NCBI GenBank assembly: GCA_030704615.1
Contig: CM060734.1
Coordinates: 45,896,042-45,960,041, forward strand
DNA length: 64,000 bases
DNA from: Takakia lepidozioides
Taxonomy: Eukaryota; Streptophyta; Takakiopsida; Takakiales; Takakiaceae
Reading direction: 5' to 3'
The first letter of the stretch is position 1. Each line of letters begins with the position of its first letter. The notes beneath the pieces were generated by a model. It made no database searches, was not told the DNA's origin, and saw only the letters and a list, made by a program, of their open reading frames with translations. Shown here in pieces: positions 11,401-22,536 of this stretch. The translations under genes and the position numbers were made by a program.

Positions 11401-14116
11401 AAGGAGAGGAACAATGGATAGATTGACCAGTGTAACTTGCCAACAGTAGTAGAAGCCAATACAAACTGTGAGAATAAATGCAGCAAGTTGGCAAATGAAG
11501 TGTCCCATTTGCATCAAGAGAAGATGGAACGTCAATAAGATCATATATGAACTATCATGTATATCAATATTTTTCTAGTTCAGATTTTTGTCATGATTCT
11601 TGCTCTCCAAATTCTCTTGAGATTCTTGCTCCACCCAGACTGGGCGCGGGGTCTATAGCCACAAGGCTAAGTTAAACAAACAACGTCGTATGCGTACATC
11701 GGTAGTTTGATTTCTTTTTGTCAATGTATCTAGCTCTATGAGATTTTCTTTCTCATCTTGGGGACAATTTTACCCATTTGTACAGTGACCCCACTTGGGT
11801 CTTTTTATAAAACTATGCGGCAATAAGATCTCTTCGATTCTTGTCATGATGTCCAATATCACAATCTTGGAACATAAAACTCTTTTGTGTTGATCAATGT
11901 CCGATATGACATCGAGCGGTCATGGGTTCAAAACCACATACATGTATGTTGGATATCACCAATTATGGCCAACCCAGCTATAAAAGGGGTGTAGCTAGGT
12001 CAACGATAACTACTTATGTAATGTTAATGTGTGGGTACTTGGGAGTCCTTGGGAAGGGTTGGGTAACCGAGTTGCCAAGTTAGAAAATGTCCACCTTCCA
12101 ATTCCAATGACGAAGGCTTTCCTTGGGGGTCAAGGCTTTGTAAATGTCATATACCACCTGCGAACATTGGGTATTTTAAAAATTCCATATAACGTAACTT
12201 TTACAAATTTAAAAATGTTATATATATATCTATATATGTATGTATCGTCTTAAAACTTAAATAATTGAAGTATGTAATATTGTAAAAAGTAGGTTGTTAA
12301 GATACACCCTTATGTAAAGTATCATATTAGTTTAGTTTATAACGTGATATAAAGAAACAAATAATGTTAGTTTTAAGTCTTACAATGGAGTAAATTTAAA
12401 ACCAGACATGCGACTATCATAAACATACCCGTTTTGTAAGTTATGATTCACTGAAAAAGTAACCCCCTTCAGTATTTGTATTTTTGTAATTAAATGGCTT
12501 TAAAGGTCTCTTTCTAGTACATACATTTGTTTGCAGGTGACGTGTTACATCTCAAAGTGAATCCCGCGAGAGGCTTTCGGGGGTGAAGTGATACCATAAG
12601 TTACGGTTGCTTAGGCACAAGGCTTCCTCCTTCATCAGCGGGATTCTATTTTCGCTGACGCGGCCGTAGTTTGGGCAACTTGGTGGCCGTAATTTTCCCA
12701 ATGACCCAAAGGCCCATTATAAGTAATCAATGGGTTATAAAGTAATGCATGGGCTAGACCCGAGAGTAATGGCCATGGTAGGGTACTAGAGAATGTACCT
12801 TCTCTCCAATGGCTTCTTGCACCAAGTTGATATCAGTGGTGATGTTCCCTAGGATTTCGGTTGTGTTGGCACCTGTATCAAAGTATCCAACTTCCTGTTT
12901 TAAAACTGCCGAAAGAAACTTTGAGCGTAGCCGGGCACATTGTCGTTCGCTAGTGTGCATCCAACAAGCAACCTCTGCATCATTGGAACAGTAAAACTCT
13001 AATGAGTTTTCTAGGACTTTTACATATCCGCCAGTATTTTAAACTGCAAGGAAATTTCGAACACCAAATTTCAAGGGCAAAAAATTATAAAGTCGCCAAT
13101 TGTTAGGTCTCTTGGATAACTAAATTGTTGTCATTCAAGTGTTTAAAATTTGGTTTGGCAATCCAGTACAACCAGATGTTGGCTAATAGCTAGTCTACTC
13201 ATAGTTCTCATGACTATGTTGGTCTTGTTGTCTGCTGGCGCCCAACGATGAGATCATGGAGGAGCTTGAACAACAAAACATTTAATTATATGGAACTGTC
13301 ATGATTTTGTCGATATAACTATGCATTCTCTTCACTGATAATTAATCTTTCTCAGAAGATTTAGCCTAGAAGTTTACTCACCAAGAAATGGAGTAACAAG
13401 ACCCACACAACCTAGATAAGTCAATGTTAATGCCATCTGCACAGTTACCATACCACATTATCAGTGACAAGTGACAAAATCAATATTCAAAGTCATAATT
13501 ATCTATCTATGAGTTAATGCAGTAAGCCTTGATCAACAAAACTTACGTTCAAAGGGCTGACAACATCGGCGCTCAGGTGTGCATTTCCCTCTAAAAGAGT
13601 TTTGAGTTTGGCCCATCAGCCTGATGCACTCAATGGTTCACTCTAAAATTCACTGCTCTTGACCATGTCAGGCACAGGTTTTGGCATACTTTTTGGCTCT
13701 ACATATCACTTGATTCCATGCACATGAAACATGATTCATACAATTTATCTTTGGCATCTCGGATGTACCTGTAAGGTGGCTGTTGCCACTGTGCCTTTTT
13801 CATCATCTGCATGTTCATTCAAAGAACCAAAGACCTTTCCAAAGATAACGAACACAATAGGACTCATCACACCCCTACCCACTGCTCCAATTGTGCCAAT
13901 AAACATGAGCACCAAATCCAACTTGGTTGCAAACGAGAACAACGCGAAGAACGACACTTTGTTTGGGTCCGACTTCCTTTTACTCTCCTTGACTCTCACT
14001 TCATCTTCGTCTTTTTTGAACAACGTAGATAGCATGAAATCTCCTTCTTCATCACATTCATGTGCATACTTGTTGTTCACCAAACTTTTAGTACATTTGA
14101 TATCAACAGCCGCCAT
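5435..14116 (-). CDS. Full-size ABCB (MDR/P-glycoprotein-type) ABC transporter, C-terminal half damaged
   Basis: Plant ABCB proteins are plasma-membrane ATP-driven exporters (auxin, lipids, xenobiotics) built TMD1-NBD1-TMD2-NBD2. Exons read from the splice sites: 14116-13769, 13588-13547, 13436-13382, 12974-12799, 11508-11308, 11031-10772, 10442-10129, 9915-9692, 9492-9113, 8818-8199, 8001-7760, 6712-about 5870, 5788-5435. Phases agree for exons 1 to 12. NBD1 has Walker [37 protein letters not shown] and [12 protein letters not shown]2 has [34 protein letters not shown] and a histidine (AHRL). Odd: an in-frame TAG at 6155-6157 directly before NBD2 (NLTV[13 protein letters not shown]), after about 1,139 residues. 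The end of exon 12 has lost the usual segment after NAHSFI. No AG acceptor is visible before exon 5 (GCAA at the expected place). Start codon 14116 is chosen because the frame opens there, but an upstream coding exon is possible. Family certain; substrate unknown; function doubtful. Confidence 0.85.
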
Positions 14117-15447
14117 AACTGTAGCTTCGTAATCAGAAAGCTTGATGCCTGATGATTCTGCATGGAAAAAACCGGATAGACAACAAAGTTTAATAAATAC
14201 CTAGTATGATTACTTGGATGTTGGAGTTCTAGATGCCCACTTGGGTACTGACGGATTTCAGTAAGAAGGAAATTCACGTAGAAAAAAACAATTTCCAAGT
14301 TTGGCCCGGGGCAAAGTTTAAGATCACAAATGTCATCGTACCTTTGTTGAAGTGGACGTAGTATCTTCCAGGCCCTAGGATATCTTCCCCTATTAGGGCT
14401 GGACCATATGCTTTTTTATTCTCATCCCATGCATTCAGGTACCCATTTCCTGCACCGAGCACTTGGAGGATTGAGTGGGCGGATTTTGGTGCAATAAATT
14501 TCTTGATCATGTTGCGCCCATCTCCTAGATACACACAAATTGTTGACATGCTTCGCAACTTTCAGCCAACCTCCTATCACACAGACACACCATTTCAAAT
14601 GCGAGAGATTATTTTCTATGCGAATGCTCAAACTTGACCTCATAAGGTAACTATATTCATGAGAGAGCATTTCCAATGGATTCACTTTTGCTGTATATGT
14701 GCACCGTCTCTCTTCCCTTTAGAGATCTCACCGATCTCCCATATCCTCACCCTTTGTCATGCGAGTCATTTATCTATCACTTATAGTTTTCCCTCTAATA
14801 CATGTTACAGTCCATTCCCTCCTTTGCAGATTCATTCTTTCAACTCCTAACTAAGTCCTCATCAAATGACGGAGTGATTTATGGGGAATGTTGAAGTCCA
14901 TGTGGAGGTGGACCCCCGATTTTTATGTTAGTAATCTTCGATATTCTTGTAGTAACTAACACTAACTTTTTTGGCTAGAATGTACATCAATGCGGCCATA
15001 CATGCTTTTGTACGCGGTAAATTATCTATTGGGCACACACATGACTAAAGAATGTATCGGTCTAAACAAGAACGACTTACCAGATGCCAATACCAAGAGA
15101 ACACAAGCCGTAATCAAAACTCCATGTTGCAAGATATGAGTTCAATAACACGTTCGTAGTCCATTTGTGCAAAAGCTTGATCTGCAGTGAACTGATTGAA
15201 GAAGTCTATATAGAACCTGTCATTGATTAGATCTGTTCCTTCGTGACCTCCAAGGATCCACAAGGCAACCCGACCTAGCTAAACGCCCCAAGTATGTAGA
15301 GCATGAGTGAGTATGGATCAGTTGACCGACACTGTAGAATACATCTCAGGCTTCCTCCAACTAGACATAACTCTCATCTTAGATCAGCAGTCATAATATA
15401 GACTTGATCAACGACTATAAACGCATTCAATCCACATACAAACCTCC
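14117..15447. other. Upstream region of the ABCB gene
   Basis: Contains the presumed promoter and 5' UTR of the minus-strand ABCB gene. An acceptor-like CATGCAG just upstream of the start (about 14158) leaves room for an extra 5' exon. A minus-strand open stretch at 14274-14558 (with PALIGEDILGPGRYYVHF) is not recognised. No TATA box could be assigned with confidence. Confidence 0.35.
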
Positions 15448-15450
15448 TAA

Positions 15451-15847
15451 GAGCATCTCCACGGTGCCACGACACTTGCCCCAAAACGACAATCTACCGG
15501 CGTGGGGTCCAAAAAAGTGCTCCACGGTTGGCTCAGCCCGGCAGATTTGCTGCCGGCCCCACCTTAATCTTGCCTCGTGCTCGACACTTTTGCCAATTAT
15601 ACCGGGACCCTGCCAACCATGCTACATTAAACTTGAGTTGTTTGGGAGTTGATGCGATATGATGTCCTCGGTCAACGCGCCCAGATTGTGATCGTGCGGC
15701 GGGTCTCCCCCGGGGACTATCTCTGCCGTGTCTCTCGTACCGTCCCAACCGTGGAGTGTCATCCAACCAATCATTGTAAAAAATACCGTCGCCCCTGTAA
15801 CCAGGATACATAACGTTTGATGGGCCGTGCTCACCGTGGAGATGCTC
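15451..15847. mobile_element. PIF/Harbinger (Tourist-like) MITE with TAA target duplication
   Basis: Seen: the 397-bp element starts GAGCATCTCCACGGTG and ends with its reverse complement CACCGTGGAGATGCTC. It is flanked on both sides by TAA (15448-15450 and 15848-15850). Known: a 3-bp TAA/TWA duplication with GC-rich 14-20 bp terminal inverted repeats is typical of Tourist MITEs. It has no coding capacity, so it would depend on a transposase made elsewhere. Confidence 0.75.
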
Positions 15848-15850
15848 TAA

Positions 15851-16607
15851 GGATGAGACAGTAAGTACTACAATAAATTGCATATTACATAGACAGAGAT
15901 CAAGATTGTTATTTATAGGTGTTGAATTGCAATCATTACTCACTGTTTACACCCTAATATCATAAATCACTGCACAACTTGATTGATCATGATGGCACAG
16001 TTTCCATGACGCACAATATACCACGGATCTACCTCGAGAAATTTTGTTTTTTGTGCGTTTGATGGGATGCCCCCACGCACGAATTTGTCATTACCGATCC
16101 GCATCATTTGATTGTCTCCACATAAAACAAATTAAAATTATTTTGTTTAAGTCTGTTGATCTCACTATCATAAACTATATAGAGTTAGTTAGATGATTGT
16201 GTTTCATTTTTATTTTCTGGTCAAAGAATAAATGAATGTATATTTACATTTTCCTTTAACCAATACGACCACTCTATGGCGAGAATTGCTCCCCTGGCAT
16301 CCACGTGGTCATAAGACAAAACGCTGGCTATCATTATTAAAGTTATCCATTAAATCCCACCGTGTTTGACCCTATGATCCATCCCCACATGCCTCTTTGG
16401 TGGGCAGTTTGAGCCTACCCGTTAAGTCGAGTAAACTCGGCACAAGTGAAAAAATTGGGGATAGGACCAGCCTACAAGTAGCATAGCTCTGTGTTACGTG
16501 GGAAGATCAACGTGATGGCAACGTGGCCCCGCGTCAGGCTCATCCACGTGTCCAATGGTGGGGTGTGGGGGCACCGATGCGAAGGGCCCAACGACGAGCA
16601 TGGAGCT
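15851..16607. other. Intergenic DNA, nothing recognised
   Basis: About 750 bp of unremarkable sequence between the MITE and the first gypsy element. No coding frame, inverted repeat or RNA gene could be supported. Confidence 0.5.
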
Positions 16608-16972
16608 TGTCATGGTTTTAGTCATGGTTAACTAGAATTACCTACTTCTAGTTAACTAGGATATTTTGGATATTCATATTTGTATTTTGTGTGTTGGGAC
16701 TTCATTTGGTCTCACATGCCAAGTGAGGTGTCAAACCTCACTTGGGACATGGGGATGGGTTTTCCCTTGTGAGGGTTGAGGAGGGCTCATCTTCTTGTAG
16801 TTGAGCCTCCATGAGCCTCTCCCACCTCCATAGCTCTAGGTATTGAGAAAGAGTGTGGTGAGGGCTTTGTAGGGTGGATTCCCTTAGCAAAGGTACCATT
16901 GGCTTGACTTAGTTTATGTGATTGAGTGGATTCATGAGTGGAGTGTTTCCCTTGTGTTCATTTTCATTATCA
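16608..16972 (+). repeat. Left LTR segment B (lacks the first ~87 bp of the LTR)
   Basis: Runs from TGTCATGGTTTTAGTC to TTTCATTATCA and matches 32880-33245 almost base for base. The complete LTR at the right starts 87 bp further upstream, so this copy begins inside the LTR. The bases after its end (CTACAAGAAGATG) do not look like a standard TGG-type primer binding site. Confidence 0.8.
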
Positions 16973-19435
16973 CTACAAGAAGATGATCTTATGCTTGTGA
17001 GTGCGGAGTGTAAGGGTTAGTTTAGCACTTGTGTGTTGAAGAGCTTGGGAAGATAGCTCTTGTGTTGCAAGGTGTTGCATATATTGCAAAGGAAAATCCT
17101 TATGGTGTTAGGGCTTTGAGAGATATTGTTTTGCCCTAAGGAGGTAGAGAGCTCAAAGATGGAGCTCTTGTAGATCACAAGCCTTTGCAAAGAAAGGTAC
17201 TTGTGGTGTTACACCAAGGTGTTGGAGAGCTCAAGAAGGAGCTTGTTGCCACAAGATTTGCAATGATTGCAAGAGGGAAGTCTTGTGTGTGTGGAACCAT
17301 GGTTTCTAGGGTTTGAGAATCTTTTCAATGCATTATGGAGTCAATGGTGTGTGCCATGGCTTGTGGAGAGCAACTAAATGATTGTTAGTACTCATGTCAC
17401 TATCAATCTAGGGTTAAGCAAGCTCAATTGTGGATGTTGTGGAAGAGAAGCCAAGGAGCTACATAGGCTTGGGCTTGAAGACAACAAGGGCAAACACTTG
17501 GAGAGCATTAGGAAGCTCAAGAGGTTTGAAGGGAAGCATATGGGTGAAAATTCTATCCATGATGATGTGAAACCAAGCCTAGAGCATTGAAGAGCTTGGA
17601 GCACATGTGAGAGATCATTGGAGGTGGTCTTCATGAAGAAAAGAGATTGTGGCTCAAGGCATGTATAGCAACTTCAACCATACATTAGCATGTGACAAGA
17701 CAAGGAATGGGAAGGTGAAGCTTATGTATTCATTCCCATTTGGCTTAAGTTTTATGGTGGATGGTTGATCAAGCAAGTGATGCTTATGTGGAGCATGCTT
17801 CCCAAGTGTGGCTTCCAATTTCAAGCTTGAGGAGAGCTAGAAGGTAAAGGGAGCAAGTTGATTCCTTTGTGTATGAGGTGATGCATGTGTGGAGCATGTT
17901 TTTGGCTTGAGCTTTGCAATTTCAAGCTTGAGAGGAGTGGCTCTTGAGCTAGCAAGTGAATGGAGCTTGAATGACCAAGGCTTGAGAGGAGACAAGGCTT
18001 GGTGGCTTGCCAAAGGAGGTACAAGCTTGATTTTGAGTTCCAATGAGAAATTGAGCTTGTTGTGTGGCCAATGCATTGCTAGTTGAGTTGGAGACAAACT
18101 TGAGTAGCTTAAGGTGAAGAAGATCAAGGGAATTTGCCTTGGTACCCCGTAGAATTCATGGATGCTTGAGGGGATTAAGCATAGAGCCCCAAGGAGCACA
18201 AACCCTAGCTTGGTAAGGCTAAACCTCAAGGAAATAGAGGGGGAAGTGGCTAAAGCTTAGGGGGAAATGGCTAAACCCTAAGGGGAAATGAACTACTCTA
18301 TGAGAGGGAAATGGCTATTCCAAGGGGAAAATGGCTATTCCTAAGAGGAATACAAAGGGAATACGTATAGGCCCAGGGGAATACTAGGGGAATACTATGG
18401 CATATTCTTGGGAATATTCTTAGAGAACTTTGGGAACCTATTGGGAACTTATTGGGAACCCATTGGGAACTTGGTGATATAGGAAGAGTCCTTGGAGGAC
18501 TATTTGGGGTCCTTGGAGGACCATTGGGGGACCATTGGGAGTTCTTGGAGGACTGTTTAGAGGACCATTGGGAGTCTTTGCAGGACTATTTGGAAGACCA
18601 TTGTGAGTCCTTGGAGGACTGTTTGGGGTCCTTGGAGGCCAATATTTGGCGAGCTTGAGGAGTCTTTGGCGACTTGTGTGAGGGACTATTGGGAACCTCG
18701 AGGGCTAAGTTTTGGCAGGCTCTTGGGGCCTTGGTGTACTGTTTTGGAGTCCCATCATGCAAGGATTGGGAGCCTTAGTGAGATTGTTTGAGAGACATAT
18801 TCTTGAGGGCTCCTGGAGAGTTATTTGAGAGACCCTTGAAAGGTAGTCTTGTCTATTGTTCAAGCAAGAGAGTGTGGAGATAGGGTAGTGGGATGAGGGC
18901 ATGCTGGGATTAGGAATTGCTTTAGTCTCTCTTCCTTGTAGTCTTTCACCCTCTCTGTAGGCCAAAACATTTCCGTAGGTGGAGGCAAGAGTCAGTCCGG
19001 GTTTGGGCTGGGGTGTCATTGCAGGAACGACACTGTGGAGTGTTTTTGGTGTGGGGGAGTTGCCGTCTTGATTTTCTTGTGTTTGGATCCCCTCCACACT
19101 TGCATGCTTGACTGTGCGCCATGTCAGCTTTGTGTGGGCGCTTGTTTTCATAGGAGGTTGGTCCAGATTTGATCACCGGTCAATCCTAGAGCGTGCTGTC
19201 GGTGGTGAGGCTGGGGTGATGACCAGTCAGACCATCATTGTTTCTCTTATGGTGAGGCTGGGTTGATGACCAGCAGACCATAGGAGTGTTTGCGGTGGAT
19301 GCAGATGCAGGTTTATGTTACGAACCTAGTAGTCTAAGCCATAAGCTGCAACAGGTTCTCTACCCGGTTACCTTGTGGAAAGGGGGATTAGAGACAGGTT
19401 TACAACAGGTGTGGTTGTGAGTTTTCATCACGGAG
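16973..19435 (+). other. Long untranslated leader of the gypsy element
   Basis: About 2.4 kb between LTR and gag without a convincing frame. It is rich in purine words such as GAGCTTGAGG and GGAGCTTG. At 18420-18830 there is a G-rich imperfect repeat built on TTGGAGGAC and TTGGGGTCC that resembles a degenerate minisatellite. Long leaders are common in plant gypsy elements. I see no recognisable primer binding site. Confidence 0.5.
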
Positions 19436-21133
19436 GTGCCACCAATTGCTGAGGAGAGTGCCGGTACGAGCACCAGTGATACTAGTGGGTATACAAGACG
19501 AGGTGTGCGGTTTAGGCCACCTTCACCTTCAGTGTCTTCTGAGGAAGGTTCAGACTCGGAGTCAAGAGGATTCTCGCCGAGGGTGCAAGTCATTTCCGTG
19601 CCATTGTTGTGGGACACGATGGAGGAGATGTATGGAGCTATCAAGGGGCCACGTAGGTACTCTGGAGCTGTAAGCACCATCGAGCTTGATGACTTCATAC
19701 AAAAGTTTGATAGTTGGTGTGATTAGCAGTCCGTAATCCACAACTGTTTACGCCTTTTATGGCGTGGAAGGGGCTATTTCAGCACCTTGAGGGGCCGCCC
19801 ATGGATGACTACCATGAGTTTAGGCGGGGGCATGAGGTGGAGATTGAGGAATGGCGGATGTATTGGTCACCTGACTATGTCTCCATCACTAGAGGCACAA
19901 GGGTAGTGGTGACACCGGCAGCTACACCGGCAGCTTCTACAAGCAGCAGTGGGACGTCAAGTGGAACAGGAGCTGGGAAGTCCACCCAAGCTCCTGCTGC
20001 AGCACCAACACCCGTGCCAGCCTTTAACCCAGTTGTGGAGCTCTTCGAGGAGTTAAGGAGAAACTACCAGGGGATAAAGACAGAGAAATTGCGGAGTTTG
20101 CAAGAGTTCCAACGAAAGCCTGCTGAGAGTTTAAGGGAGGCTTACACGCGCATGAGGCGCTTGATAAACGTAACCCAAGGGGTTACAGAAGCTCAAGCAG
20201 TCCAATTCTGGTATGGGATATTGGACAAGGAGCTGAGGAGAAGGGTGCTGGATGTAACTCTCCTACAAGTAGCCCAACCCACCTTAGCAAACGTGTTTTT
20301 GCTGGCAGAGCGGAAATAGCTTAATATGGTGGAGAAGCGAGTGGTCATGGTGGGGTTCGGTAAGGAGACACAACGAAGTGGGGCTCCTAGCCAAGAACAA
20401 CCACTACCCCAACGTGCTCAAGGCAACAAAGGGGCTCAGGCGAAGCCCAAGGAAGGACAGAGAGGATCTCAATTGCAGAGGTCACTTCCTTCATTCTCAG
20501 GCCAACAACAGTCGGGAGTGACATGTTGGGATTGTGGAGGACCCCATGTTAAGAGAGATTGCCCGGAGAGAGGCAAAGGGCCGGCACAGGCACAGCCTAC
20601 ACAACTACAGTGTAGGCATTGTGGCAAGTATGGGCATAAAGAGACCCATTGTTATGACTTGCATCCTGAGCTACGGCCAGGCCAGTTCCAAGGGAACAAT
20701 GGTGGCCGAGGACAAGGCAATGTAGTCCAGAGAGGTAGAGGAGGCAGAGGAGGCAGAGGTCGTGGTGGAGGTCGTAACCAAAACCAAGGAGCACAGGGTC
20801 ACAGTCAAGGTCATGACCAAGGCATGGTAGATAGGCTTGCCCAGCTAGAGCATCGTCTTGCTACCATGGCCAATACTCATGTTGCGCCAGCTCCAAGGCC
20901 TGAGGTTCAAGCCCCACATACACAACCTCCTATGCCTAGGGAAGACCATATTGGTATGGGCTTTATGTGTGGAGCCGCACTTGCAGGACCATTGTATGTG
21001 GACTCTGCAGCTGCTGTCACTCAAGCAGCAACGCGTGCTCCTGAGCCAAGAGGAGCGGATGTGGATTTTGATCCACAAAGAGGGGAAACAAGTCGGCAGA
21101 CAAGGCTTCCACAATCTTTGACATTGGCTGAGA
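19436..21133 (+). pseudogene. gag (capsid/nucleocapsid) of the methyltransferase gypsy element, broken
   Basis: Gag packages element RNA. The N-terminal part reads GPRRYSGAVSTIELDDF and FDSWCD, then meets a TAG near 19724. After a frameshift, GLFQHLEGPPMDDYHEF continues from about 19759. The retrotransposon-gag core (LREAYTRMRRLINVTQG, AVQFWYGILDKELRRRV) follows at about 20060-20310, with a TAG at 20317. The nucleocapsid part has two zinc knuckles: CWDCGGPHVKRDC (CX2CX3HX4C, one residue short) at about 20524-20562 and CRHCGKYGHKETHC (standard CX2CX4HX4C) at 20611-20652. A glycine/arginine-rich tract follows. The frame is cut at 21133 by the CACTA element. At least two lesions make it non-functional. 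Confidence 0.8.
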
Positions 21134-22536
21134 CACTAGAAGCATTCGTGTCTTTTCCGATTCGACTGCATGTCCGCGACCACTCCGGGAACCACTTGGT
21201 AGTAAACGGGACTACTGGAGAGTCGAAACAGACAATGTGGGCCCACGGGGGCATTTCAGACGGCGGACAGAAGTGGGGTCAACGACTCCGGAGTCGTAGC
21301 AGAATTCCGGGCTATTTTACGAATTGCGTAAATACATAAAATTTGAAAAAGCCAAAATTACAAGTGGTTGTAATTACTGCACATGCGACTACAAATTTTC
21401 TTTCCTAATTCGATTAATGGAATAAAGATATTTATTCATTAAAGTGAATATGTAGTCGACTCAACGACTCCATGAACCACTGCGCATTCATTGCACCCAT
21501 GACTCAGCAGCACATTTGCTGACGTGGCTTTCACAAAAAGAGGTAAACAAAATGTGGCCTTGGGGGAATAGATATTTTAATACGTGCTGCCTCCACCTGG
21601 CAGAGACAAGGATGCAAGTGCTGCGTCGGACTTGGGGGGACGTGGGAATGGAAATCCTGACACGGCAAGGCCTTCGTATACTCACTTACGTGTAGCAGAT
21701 CGCAGACCCCCAAATGCCTGGAGAGAAAGCCAGACGGCAGTCAATGCATGCACGGTTGTTTTGCACTAGTTGGGACGGAGTGGGGTGCAGAGGAGGCGTG
21801 CTGTGCCCGAGTTCGCATGCCTAGCATCCTGCAGCCGGCGGCTTTTGCACGTTGGGCAGCAGTACCCTCTGCTGTATGATTACCATTTGTGGTACAGACT
21901 CACCGGCCTCCCCTGTCCACTTGGGTCTTGGGACAGTGACTTATGGAGTATGTAGACAGAATTGCATGTCGCACAGGTACACCAAAATCTCTCATTCGCA
22001 AATTCTCGGTGTGTAGGTGTGTGTGTGAGGACCTCAACCTGGCATGGTGCGATGGGTGTCGAATGGACCCTTCTCTGCGATGGGAGAACCACTACAGTTG
22101 AGTTTGTTTTTGCTGAATCATTTGGCAGAGCACTGTGTACACTTCTCACACATCATGCGCATTTTCTCCAAGAATGCATGTAAAGCGGAGCCATACACGG
22201 CATCATTGCAGTGTGTTTCCTTCGCCTAATTTTGAACGAAAAAAAGTTAACGGATCCATGTCAGTTGTGTGAATCACTACATCTAGTTGTCTGGAGGATT
22301 GTAAGTGGTTTAGGGTTTAACGTCTCAAAGTGGAAAAGGCCATAGTGTCGGATGCACGACACGTGTTCATATTTGAAATCAACAACGGCCGGATCTTCAC
22401 TACAGATCGGGGGGGGTGTGTGATCACACTCCCCTCCTTGTCCTTCTTTCCTCCTTTGCATGTCTTGGTCTTTCTCGCTCGTCTTTGTCTTGGTCATGGT
22501 CTATGTCCTCGCTCGTCTTCATCTTTGTCATGGTCT

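Noticed and set aside
12550-12670. Inverted repeat GAATCCCGC / GCGGGATTC in an ABCB intron
   Set aside because: Only nine paired bases about 90 bp apart and no target duplication; not enough to call a transposon.
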